In this document: one piece after another, positions 17,164 to 25,051 of the stretch
How the letters are laid out: every line of letters begins with the position of its first letter
How positions within the stretch are numbered: position 1 is the stretch's first letter
DNA from: Streptomyces sp. CNQ-509
GTDB lineage: Bacteria; Actinomycetota; Actinomycetes; Streptomycetales; Streptomycetaceae
Direction: 5' to 3'
DNA length: 64,000 bases
Assembly: GCF_001011035.1 (NCBI RefSeq)
Contig: NZ_CP011492.1
Span: 434,001-498,000 of the forward strand
Notes under the pieces: model-generated
What the model was told of the DNA's origin: nothing
Database searches by the model: none
What the model saw: only the letters and a program-made list of their open reading frames with translations
Translations under genes and position numbers: made by a program

Positions 17164-17553
17164 ATGGCTGCGGAGGAGGAGCTGCGGCGCCCCGAATCGC
17201 CGCTCTGGGTCGAGGAGCCGGTCGGCACACCGAGGCTTCCCGACCCGGTGCGGACGGCGGCCGTACGCGCCGTGATCATCGTGGCCGTGACCCTGAGCCA
17301 GGCGATGGCCGCGCTGCTGTTCACCGTCAGCGGGTCGTGGCCGGCCTTTCCACTGCTGCTGAGCACGGTCGTGAGCACCGTGGTCGCGACCTGGGGCGTG
17401 CTGGACGTGTGGGTGACACGGCAGGTGTGGAAGCAGCGGTACGGGGTGGAGTCGCGGCCCAGCAGCGCCGCCCGCCGCGCCCGCAGGGAGCGCCGCGGCG
17501 GCCGCCGTACGCAGCGCGGCCGGCCGCCCGGAGCGGTGGCCGCGGGAGTCTGA
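17164..17553 (+). CDS. Small membrane protein with two predicted helices and an Arg-rich tail
   Basis: A 129-residue protein that I do not recognise. Two hydrophobic helices lie at about residues 33-57 and 62-85, followed by a strongly basic C-terminal tail from about residue 88 (many Arg, ending Gly/Ala-rich). The shape suggests an inner-membrane protein with a cytoplasmic basic end. GGAGAGG lies six bases before the ATG, which supports it being a real gene. It converges with the SMC gene and is divergent from the Roadblock gene. Confidence 0.6.
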   Translation: MAAEEELRRPESPLWVEEPVGTPRLPDPVRTAAVRAVIIVAVTLSQAMAALLFTVSGSWPAFPLLLSTVVSTVVATWGVLDVWVTRQVWKQRYGVESRPSSAARRARRERRGGRRTQRGRPPGAVAAGV

Positions 17554-17677
17554 CCGGGCCCGGGGCGGCCGCAGCGCCGCCGTGCCCCGTACGGTGACCG
17601 GATCCGAGCGTCCCCGGGCCGTATCGGCCTGTTGTCGCTGCATCCGCCAACGACGCTTCTGCCGCCAGGTGTCGGTA

Positions 17678-17708
17678 GAGCCGGGCCGCCGAGTGCGGCG
17701 CCCGGCTC
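17678..17708. terminator. Strong hairpin between the small membrane gene and the SMC gene
   Basis: GAGCCGGGC at 17678-17686 pairs perfectly with GCCCGGCTC at 17700-17708, with further GCC/GGC pairing inside. It lies 19 bp past the stop of the minus-strand SMC gene and downstream of the plus-strand gene, so it fits a bidirectional terminator. It also marks the end of the SMC operon, with no further gene on that strand. Confidence 0.6.
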
Positions 17709-17727
17709 CGTACCCGAGGGGGTGCCG

Positions 17728-20700
17728 CTACGTGACCGCGGGCGGGCGGCGGAAGATGCGGGTGGCCGTCACCTCGCCGACCGAGGGCTCCTCCCCGTCC
17801 CGCTGGGCCGGCAGTCCGGGGCGCAGGTGCTCCTCGACGGTGATGTACTTCAGGCCCGCGCGCAGGTCCGCGTCGTTGCGCAGCCGGATCACCAGGGGGA
17901 ACTCCGCGAGCGCCGTGGTGTCGAACAGGCCCGTGGTGTAGAGGAGCTGCACGCCGAGGGCATCGGCCACGGCGCGTTGCAGCTCCAGCAGATACGTGGC
18001 GTTGGCGCGGCCGATGGGGTTGTCGAGGAAGAGCGTGCCCGCGTGGTGGTGCCGGTCGTCGCCGCGGTCGTTGCCGCGGAGGGCGGCCATCGTGCAGTAC
18101 AGCGCGATAGCGGCGGTGAGCAGCTGGCCGCCCGAGAACACGTCGCCCATCTGCCCGACGGGCACGCGCTCCGCGCGCAGCACCGCGTCCGGCTTGAGAA
18201 TCTCCACCGCCACGCCCTTGGGCGCCATCGCGGCGTCCACGCCGCGCAGCAGGAGGGTCGTGCCGTCGCGGCGCAGGTCGCTGTTCTTGCGTACGGCCGC
18301 ACGCGTGGCCTCGTCGATCACCTCGCCCAGGCGCTCGGAGAGGGTCGCCTGGTCGGGGTCCTCGAAGCGGATGCGCAGGAACTCCTGCCCGGACCACTCC
18401 CCCAGCCCTTCCGGCAGCCGGGACAGCCGCTGCGCGGCGCGGAGCGTGGCCAGGCCGGACTCGACCAGGCCGCGCAGCCGGTCGACGATGCCGTCGCGGT
18501 TGCGCTCCAGCTGCGCCAGCTCGTCGGTGAGCACCCGCAGCCGGGGCGCGAAGGCCGCGGCCCAGGCGGCGGCGTGCTCCGGGAGGGCGGCAGCAGGCAG
18601 TTCGCGGATCTGCTGCCGGGCGGGGGTGCGGACCTGCTCGTAGCGGGTGGAGTTGGCGTGCCGTACGAGGATGTCGCACGCGTCGCGCAGGGCGGACTCG
18701 GCGGTCGCCAGGTCCGCGGCGCAGCCGCGCAGCGAGCGGCGGGACTCGGCGGCGGCCTGCCGGGCCCCGTCCAGCCCGCCGGGGAACGGCTCCGCCTCGC
18801 CCGCGTCGTCCTGCTCCTCGCCCGCGGCGGGGCCGCGAAGCAGGTCGCGCAGCATGGCGGCGGTCTCGGCGAAGGCGCCGGCGGCGTCCTCGGCGGCGGC
18901 GCAGGCGCGGCGCAGCCCGGCGTGCGCCTCGGTGGCGGCGGCGAGTTCGTCGGCGCGCTCGGCGGCGGTGGCGGCGGCGGACCGCAGCAGCGCCTGGGCC
19001 TGCTCGGCGCCGGCCGGCACGAGGTCCTCGGGCAGCTCGGTGTGCGCCTCGCCCGCCGCGGGCGCGAGCCGTTCCGCGTCACCGCGCAGCCGGCCCAGGG
19101 TCTCGCTGGCGGCGGCGGAGCGGGACTCCAGCAGGTGCACGACGGACTCGGCGCGGACGGCGGCGGCCTGCCGCGACGGCGCGTCGGCGCCGTCGGGCCC
19201 GGCGAGGAGGGTGGCGGCGCGCGTACGGACCTTGTTGCTGAGCCGGTTCAGCTCCGCCAGCGCGGCGGACTCCTCGCTCTCGGCCCGCGCCTGCTCGGCG
19301 CGGAGATCGGCTCCGACGCCGACCTTCTCGTAGACCTGGGAGGCGGCCCGGTACGCCTCCCGCAGCGCGGGCAGCGAGGCACGGGCCGCGTCGGCGGCGA
19401 CGGCCTGGGCATGCCGGGCCCGGCGCCGGGCGCCGCCCTCGGCGCGGGAGGCGTCGCCCTCGGCAGGGTCGGTGTCGCCGTCCGCCGCCGGGTCCGGCTC
19501 CTGGAGCGTCCCGGGTGACGGGCCGCCACCGGCCTCGGCCGCCTCGTCCGCCGCCTCGGCCTCCAGTTCCTCGGCCACGCCCGCGATCTCCGCGCGCTCC
19601 GCGCGAAGGGCGCGCGCCGTGCGGCGGGCGTCGTCGGCGGCGCGCTGGGCGTCGCGGCGGTCCTCGTCGGCGGCGCGGGCGCGGGCGGTGCAGTCGGCGG
19701 CCCGGGCTTCGTACTCCAGGGCCTCGTCGGCGAGTTCGCGGAGGCGGGCCTGCCAGCCGGAGCGTTCGCGGAGGCGGTGGGCCAGGCCCGCGAGGGCGTC
19801 GGCGCTGCGGCGCGCGCGCTGGGCCTGGTCCTGGCGCTCCTCGCGGGCCCGCGCGGTCTCCTCGGCGGCGGCCGCGGCGTCCTCGGCCTCGACGCGGGCG
19901 CGGGTCAGCGTCTCGTCCGCCGCGGCCGATGCCGTACGGGCCGACTCCGCGGCGGCGGCCAGTTCCGCCAGCCGGCCGGCGGGGCAGCCCGTACGCCACG
20001 AAGCCAGCCGGGCCGCCAGCGTCCGGTCGGCCGCCAGGCGGGCGGCCAGGACGCGGATCTGCGCGTCGCGGTCGGCGGCGCGGGCGCGCAGGGCGTGGCG
20101 TTCGTCGTCGGCGGCGCGCTCGTCGTGCATGGCCGGGTTGGGCGGCACGAGGAACACGCCGCCGTCGCGCTCCCCGGTGGGCGGCGGCGCGAGGAGCGCG
20201 GCGGCCGTGCCCACGGCAAGGGCCGAGCGGGGCAGCAGCGCCGCTTCGCGCAGCACCTCGCGGGCGCGTGCGTGGGTGTCCGGGTCGGTGATGACGACCC
20301 CGTCGACCAGCTCCGGGCGGGCGTCGAGCACGGCTGCGTGGTCGGCCGGGTCGACGGCCTGCGCGAGGTAACGCCATCCGGGCAGCGCGGGAATGCCGTG
20401 CTCGCCGAGGCAGTCGACGACGGCCAGCACGTCGGGACCGGGCGGCAGCAGCCCGCCGTCGCCGAGCGCGGCGAGGATCCGGGCGTCGTCCCCGGCGGCG
20501 GTGCGCAGGTCGAAGAGCCGCCGCTCGTCGTCGGTGACCCGCGCGTCGAGCAGCGTCCGCAGCTCGTCGGCCGCGCGGTCGAACTCCACGGCGCTCAGTG
20601 CCCGTTGCTCTCCGCCCTCGCCCTCTGCCTCCGGCAGGCCCAGCAGTTCCACCAGCCGCCGCTCCCCCGCCAGCGACTCCGCCGCGCGGCGCTCCGTGCC

Positions 20701-22479
20701 GTACGCCGCCTCGGCCGCCTCCGCCGCGTCCGCGGCGCGGGCCGCCGCCAGCTCGGCGCGGGCCAGGGCCGCCGCCGTCTCGCGCGCGTGGTCCGCCGCC
20801 GTACGGGCCGCTTCGCGGGCCTCATCCCAGGCGGCGACCGCCGCCTTCTCGGCGTCCCCGGCGACGAGGGCCGCGCGGGCCGGGTCCGTGTCGGGGGCGG
20901 CGGGGTCGGTGTCGAGCCGGCCGGCCCGTACCGCCTCCGCCGTCTCCTGCTCGACCTCCGCGAGCCGCTGGCGCAGGTGGTCGGTCTCGCTGCGGGCGCG
21001 CTGCGCCCGGGTGGCGGCGGCGACCGCGTCGGCGTGCGCCGTCTCCGACTCCTGCTGGAGGACGGCCGAGCGCTCCTCCTGCTCCGCCGCCAGCGTCTCG
21101 CCGTCGCGGGCGGCGGCGTGCAGCGCGCGTACGAGCCCGGTGGCCGCCGTCGCGCGGGCGGCCAGCGCCGGGGCGGCGTCGCGCTCGGCCTCGCGGATGG
21201 CGGCGGAGACGCGCGCCGCGCGGTCGGCGGCGGCGCGGTGCCGCAGCACCGCCTCCGCGGCCTGCCAGGCGGCGTGCAGCGTACGGGCGTCGGTCAGCTC
21301 CCGGCGCTTGCCCGCCGCGCTCTTCTCCGCGGCGGCCAGCGCCAGCGACGCGTGCCGGTACGCCAGCTCCGCGGCGATCAGTTCACTGTCGCGCCGGGAC
21401 GACTCCGCCGCCGTGACCCGCTCCGCGGCCGTCCGCTCCTGCCCGGCCAGCTCCGCCGCCCGGGCACGCTCCGCGCCGGCCCGCGCCGTGAGCCGTGCGG
21501 CCAGCGCCCGGGCCCGGCGCTCGGCGCCGCCGAGGATGTCGCGGGCGCGGGCACGCTGCTCCGCGCCCGTGACGATGTGCTCGAGAAGGTCGAGCGAGCC
21601 GGCGGTGAAGTCGCGTTCCGCGGTCAGCTCCGCGCGACGGCCCAGCTTGTGCGCGAAGCCGTGGACGAGGTCGGCGAGGCCGTCGGTGTCGCGGGTGTCG
21701 GTGACGGCGCGGAGCAGCAGGTGGGTGAAGTCGGAATCGTTCTTCACCGCGAACAGCCCGGCGGCCTCGCCCTCGTCGGCGTTCATCTCCCGCTGGTAGC
21801 GGAAGAGTTCCGGGTCGAGGCCGAGGCGCGTCAGGTGCTCGTTCCACCGCTCGTGGATCTCCTCCCACACCACGTCCAGGTGCGGGTACGCCTTGCCGGC
21901 CTCGGTCAGTACGTCCCGGAAGCCCTTCATGGTGCGGCGCCGCCCGCGCGCGCCCGAGGCGCCTTCAGCGGCGGGGCGCACCGCCGCGGACTCGGCGACC
22001 GGCAGCGCGTCCAGGCCCATCCCGGGCCCGGGACGGAACGAGTACCACGCCTCGGCGAACTTCCGCGGGTCGCCGGAGACCTGCCGGCCGCGCCACTCGC
22101 TCACCTTGCCGACGACGATCTGCTCGCCGGTGACGGTGTGCTGCCACTCCAGCGCGACGTGCCCGGTGTCGTCGGCGAGCAGGAACTTGCGCAGCACGCC
22201 GGAGCTGGCGCCGCCCAGGGTGTTGCGGTGGCCGGGCAGCATCACGGAGAAGATCAGCTTCAGCAGGACGGACTTGCCGCCGCCGTTCTCCAGGAAGAGC
22301 ACGCCCGCGGGCGCGGGCCGGCGCGGCGGCCCGGTGGGCTCGGCGGCGAAGAAGTCGCCCTGGGCGGGCGCGGGCTGGGGCACCTCGGCGCCGACGCCGC
22401 GCAGGTCGAGCACGGTGTCGGCGTACCGCGCACCGGCGGGTCCGATGGAGTAGAGGCGGATGCGGGACAGCTCGTACAT
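17728..22479 (-). CDS. SMC-like ATPase, JetC/MksB type (very long coiled coil)
   Basis: A 1583-residue ATPase with the layout of the MukB/MksB/JetC branch of SMC proteins, which act as DNA-loop-extruding motors. The N-terminal Walker A is ENGGGKS at 64-70. A long Ala/Glu/Arg-rich coiled-coil region runs from about 290 to 1350, with a hinge-like non-coil patch near 600-760. The C-terminal head has the ABC signature FSGGQ at 1448-1452 and the Walker B strand LFLDNP at 1483-1488, where Asn1487 stands where SMC proteins usually have the catalytic Glu. The genes upstream encode candidate kite and kleisin subunits. No JetD/MksG nuclease gene follows; a strong hairpin ends the operon. The role could be plasmid defence, chromosome organisation, or something new. 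Confidence 0.75.
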   Translation of the reverse strand: MYELSRIRLYSIGPAGARYADTVLDLRGVGAEVPQPAPAQGDFFAAEPTGPPRRPAPAGVLFLENGGGKSVLLKLIFSVMLPGHRNTLGGASSGVLRKFLLADDTGHVALEWQHTVTGEQIVVGKVSEWRGRQVSGDPRKFAEAWYSFRPGPGMGLDALPVAESAAVRPAAEGASGARGRRRTMKGFRDVLTEAGKAYPHLDVVWEEIHERWNEHLTRLGLDPELFRYQREMNADEGEAAGLFAVKNDSDFTHLLLRAVTDTRDTDGLADLVHGFAHKLGRRAELTAERDFTAGSLDLLEHIVTGAEQRARARDILGGAERRARALAARLTARAGAERARAAELAGQERTAAERVTAAESSRRDSELIAAELAYRHASLALAAAEKSAAGKRRELTDARTLHAAWQAAEAVLRHRAAADRAARVSAAIREAERDAAPALAARATAATGLVRALHAAARDGETLAAEQEERSAVLQQESETAHADAVAAATRAQRARSETDHLRQRLAEVEQETAEAVRAGRLDTDPAAPDTDPARAALVAGDAEKAAVAAWDEAREAARTAADHARETAAALARAELAAARAADAAEAAEAAYGTERRAAESLAGERRLVELLGLPEAEGEGGEQRALSAVEFDRAADELRTLLDARVTDDERRLFDLRTAAGDDARILAALGDGGLLPPGPDVLAVVDCLGEHGIPALPGWRYLAQAVDPADHAAVLDARPELVDGVVITDPDTHARAREVLREAALLPRSALAVGTAAALLAPPPTGERDGGVFLVPPNPAMHDERAADDERHALRARAADRDAQIRVLAARLAADRTLAARLASWRTGCPAGRLAELAAAAESARTASAAADETLTRARVEAEDAAAAAEETARAREERQDQAQRARRSADALAGLAHRLRERSGWQARLRELADEALEYEARAADCTARARAADEDRRDAQRAADDARRTARALRAERAEIAGVAEELEAEAADEAAEAGGGPSPGTLQEPDPAADGDTDPAEGDASRAEGGARRRARHAQAVAADAARASLPALREAYRAASQVYEKVGVGADLRAEQARAESEESAALAELNRLSNKVRTRAATLLAGPDGADAPSRQAAAVRAESVVHLLESRSAAASETLGRLRGDAERLAPAAGEAHTELPEDLVPAGAEQAQALLRSAAATAAERADELAAATEAHAGLRRACAAAEDAAGAFAETAAMLRDLLRGPAAGEEQDDAGEAEPFPGGLDGARQAAAESRRSLRGCAADLATAESALRDACDILVRHANSTRYEQVRTPARQQIRELPAAALPEHAAAWAAAFAPRLRVLTDELAQLERNRDGIVDRLRGLVESGLATLRAAQRLSRLPEGLGEWSGQEFLRIRFEDPDQATLSERLGEVIDEATRAAVRKNSDLRRDGTTLLLRGVDAAMAPKGVAVEILKPDAVLRAERVPVGQMGDVFSGGQLLTAAIALYCTMAALRGNDRGDDRHHHAGTLFLDNPIGRANATYLLELQRAVADALGVQLLYTTGLFDTTALAEFPLVIRLRNDADLRAGLKYITVEEHLRPGLPAQRDGEEPSVGEVTATRIFRRPPAVT

Positions 22480-22517
22480 GCGATTGCGGCCTTCGCTCGT
22501 GACGTCTCGACCGGCCG

Positions 22518-23420
22518 TCAGGCCCGCTCGTGCTGGCTGGGGAAGAACGGCAGCGCGCCGCCGGCGATCTCGCCGTCGTCGTCGGCGGCGGGCACCAGGG
22601 TCGCGCTGCCGTCGGCGACGGGCACGACGCCCAGCTCCAGCAGCTCGGACATGGCCGCGCCGCCGGCCATGTCCCGCACCTGCAACTGGTAGCGGGCGGT
22701 GGTGCGGTACGTGCCGCCGGCGTCGTCCGACGTGCGCTGGAGGAAGCCGGAGTCGGTGAGGAACGCCATCGCCTTGCCGATGATGCCGGTGGTGGAGCCG
22801 GCGAGCCGGCGGGCGTCCTTCGTGGCGCCGGTGGCGCTGCGGCGCGCGTACACCCGCCAGGCGGCCTCCAGGCCGCGCTCGCCCTCGGCCGGGTCGGTGT
22901 TCTCACCGGCCTCCTCGGCGCGCTCCTCCAGGCGGCGGCATGCCTGGCGGACGAAGGCGTCGACGCCGTTGACGCTGACGCGGCCGATGTATCCGTCGTC
23001 CGCCAGATCCTCGGGGCGCGGGAACGCCATGGCGGCGACGGCGAGATGGGCCAGGCCGTGCAGGAAGCGGTCGGCGGAGTCGGTGGCGGCGCGGCGGGCG
23101 TAGTCGCCCATGCGGACGGCGAAGACGGAGTCCTCGGAGGCGGTGACGGCCATGCCCGTACGGGCCGAGACCTCCAGCACGACGAGGCCGAGGCCGGTGG
23201 CGACGGCGTCGGCGAGGCGGGCGAAGGGCGGGTCTTCCCGGTAGCGCCGGAGCAGTTCTCCGTACTCCAGGTCGCGGGCGGGCAGCAGCTTGGGCTGGAG
23301 GCCGAAGGAGACCAGGCGGGCGGCGTCGGCGGCGTCGGCCGGGGTGACCGCGGGCGGGTGGCCGTCGGCGCTCCCGGTCGCGGCGGCCGTCCCGGGGGCG
23401 GTCGCGGGGTCGGGGGTCAC
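22518..23420 (-). CDS. Candidate kite subunit (MksE/JetB-like) of the SMC complex
   Basis: A 300-residue soluble protein. Position, size and alpha/beta winged-helix-like composition fit the kite subunit of MukBEF/Wadjet-type complexes, which binds the kleisin. I base this on gene order (kleisin-kite-SMC) and length, not on a clear motif. The GTG start at 23420 overlaps the upstream stop by four bases (GTGA), showing translational coupling. The SMC gene starts 38 bp downstream. The N-terminal 25 residues are Ala/Pro/Thr-rich and probably flexible. A segment near 205-235 resembles a winged helix with FLTDSGFLQRT. It has no membrane segment or signal. Confidence 0.6.
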   Translation of the reverse strand: MTPDPATAPGTAAATGSADGHPPAVTPADAADAARLVSFGLQPKLLPARDLEYGELLRRYREDPPFARLADAVATGLGLVVLEVSARTGMAVTASEDSVFAVRMGDYARRAATDSADRFLHGLAHLAVAAMAFPRPEDLADDGYIGRVSVNGVDAFVRQACRRLEERAEEAGENTDPAEGERGLEAAWRVYARRSATGATKDARRLAGSTTGIIGKAMAFLTDSGFLQRTSDDAGGTYRTTARYQLQVRDMAGGAAMSELLELGVVPVADGSATLVPAADDDGEIAGGALPFFPSQHERA

Positions 23421-24934
23421 GAGGCGGCCTCCGTCCGGCCTGCCGCCATCCCGGCGGCGTCCAGCAGTGCCGTGCCGACGATGAGGTCCGCGCCGCCGAA
23501 CTCGGCGTCCTCCATCTGCGTCCCGTCGTCCACGGCGAAGAGCAGCCGCTCGTCACCCTGCCGGTACGCCGTCCCCACCGCGGGACCCGCGGCGTGCACC
23601 GCGAGGAGGGCGACCAGATACGGCAGCTCGGGGTCGCGGCGGCGGGCGTCGGCGAGCAGCCCCGACAGCCGGCGCGGCGCGTCCGGCGGCAGGTCGAGCA
23701 ACTCGCCCGCGGCGGCGAGCTGCTCCTCGCTGAACCGGCTGTCGTCGGGGGTGGCGACGAGGTCGGGCTCGGGCATCGCGGCGCCCAGGTGGGCCCGTTC
23801 CAGCGGGGGCGTCAGCAGCAGCTCCGCGAGGTCGGCGAGGCGTACGGCGTGCGGGGCGCGCAGCCCGGTGCCGCGGGCGAAGAAGGCATCGGTGACGCGG
23901 TGGGCGGCGGAGACGGGCAGCGGCAGCACGGGGGCGAGGAGTTGGCCGTAGAGGTCGACTCCGGTGCGGGCGGCGGGCGGTGCGAACGCCTGCCGGTCCT
24001 GCTCGGCGCGGAACAGCGGGCCGGCGTCCAGCAGCCGGGTCTGGAGCTGGGTGTGGCGGCGGATGCAGTCCTTCACGATGTCGACCAGCTCCGCGGCGCG
24101 GCGCTTGTGGTCGGGGTCTTCCGCCTCGTCGCGGGCGCGGCGGATGTTGGTGAGGATGGCGTTCTCGTGCCGGTACCGGTCGGCGACGTGGTCCAGCGCC
24201 TCGTCGATCATCGCCGGGACGGTCTGGAGCCAGTCGACCGCGCGCACGTTGCGCCGGGTGGCCTCCAGGGCGCGGCGCAGCGTCTCGGCGTACTGCACGG
24301 TGCGGTAGCGGGCCTGCTCGGCGGCGAGCTGGGCGTCGGCGAGCCGGCCGCGGCTGATGAGGACCTCGAGCTTGACCTCGGCGGCGATCTGCGCGCTGGT
24401 GACGTCGGTGTCGAGGGCGCCCACCAGCACGTTGACCGCCTCGTCGGTGGTCCGCAGATAGACGGCGCCGCCGGGTCCCGGGACCTCTTCGAGGAGCTTG
24501 AAGTCGTACTCCCTGCGGACGTACGCGCCGTCGTGGCCGAAGGTGCCGTACACTGCGCGGAAGCCGCGGTCGACGCTGCCGACGTTGACGAGGCTGTCCA
24601 GCACCCAGTGCGCCACCCGCTCGTGCTCGGCGCGGGGGCGCAGCGGCGCCTGGGCGGCGACGCGCGGCAGCAGCCGGGCGATGACCTCGTCGGGCTCGGC
24701 GCCGGTGTCGAAGTCCATCTGCAGTGTGATCAGATCGATGGCGGAGAGGGCCACCTCCGCCATCGCATACACCCCGAACTCGCCGGCGAGCATCGCCTTG
24801 CGGGCGTCCAGGTCGTGCAGCGGAGCCGTGCACGCCAGGGCGCGCAGCCGGCGGGCCAGCCCCTCGTCGGCGGCGGGGCCCGGAGCGGGCCGCGGCGCGC
24901 CGGGCGCAGGCGTCGCGGTGGTCGGAGCAGTCAC
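23417..24934 (-). CDS. Candidate kleisin subunit (MksF/JetA-like), first gene of the SMC operon
   Basis: A 505-residue soluble protein, helical over most of its length, first of three coupled genes ahead of the SMC ATPase. Size and order match the MukF/JetA kleisin, which bridges the ATPase heads. The central part (about 165-320) is rich in predicted long helices. The GTG at 24934 was chosen because TAATCT ends eight bases upstream (seven between), ideal for a leaderless message; an alternative GTG at 24979 is in frame but has no ribosome site. The C-terminal part reads like a globular domain (RLLFAVDDGTQMEDAEFGG). I see no nuclease motif in it. Confidence 0.6.
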   Translation of the reverse strand: MTAPTTATPAPGAPRPAPGPAADEGLARRLRALACTAPLHDLDARKAMLAGEFGVYAMAEVALSAIDLITLQMDFDTGAEPDEVIARLLPRVAAQAPLRPRAEHERVAHWVLDSLVNVGSVDRGFRAVYGTFGHDGAYVRREYDFKLLEEVPGPGGAVYLRTTDEAVNVLVGALDTDVTSAQIAAEVKLEVLISRGRLADAQLAAEQARYRTVQYAETLRRALEATRRNVRAVDWLQTVPAMIDEALDHVADRYRHENAILTNIRRARDEAEDPDHKRRAAELVDIVKDCIRRHTQLQTRLLDAGPLFRAEQDRQAFAPPAARTGVDLYGQLLAPVLPLPVSAAHRVTDAFFARGTGLRAPHAVRLADLAELLLTPPLERAHLGAAMPEPDLVATPDDSRFSEEQLAAAGELLDLPPDAPRRLSGLLADARRRDPELPYLVALLAVHAAGPAVGTAYRQGDERLLFAVDDGTQMEDAEFGGADLIVGTALLDAAGMAAGRTEAAS

Positions 24935-24941
24935 GACGGAC

Positions 24942-24947
24942 AGATTA
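24942..24947 (-). promoter_or_regulatory. Putative -10 element of the SMC operon (leaderless)
   Basis: On the minus strand TAATCT matches the actinobacterial TANNNT -10 and is followed by seven bases and then the GTG of the first operon gene. That spacing predicts a transcript starting at the start codon. No convincing -35 is seen. Confidence 0.4.
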
Positions 24948-25051
24948 GGCGGTGCCACCGACATCGGCCGAAACGGCACGGCCGGCCGCCGGCCCGGACG
25001 GCGCGGAGGGGCGGCGGCCTGGGCCCGGCGACGCCGGGACTCCGCGGTCGC

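Noticed and set aside
19777..22692. Very long open frame on the plus strand opposite the SMC gene (and similar ones opposite other GC-rich genes, such as 23594-28705 and 7067-10276)
   Set aside because: They are rich in Gly, Arg, Ala and Val with no domain, no ribosome site and no signal. In this GC range the opposite strand of a real gene stays open by codon bias alone, while the overlapping genes have clear motifs.
17728..24934. Complete four-gene Wadjet system
   Set aside because: No JetD-type nuclease gene is adjacent on either side: downstream is a hairpin and a convergent small membrane gene, upstream is a hydantoinase. The two smaller proteins are assigned from order and size only, so I kept the call as JetC-like ATPase plus candidate partners.
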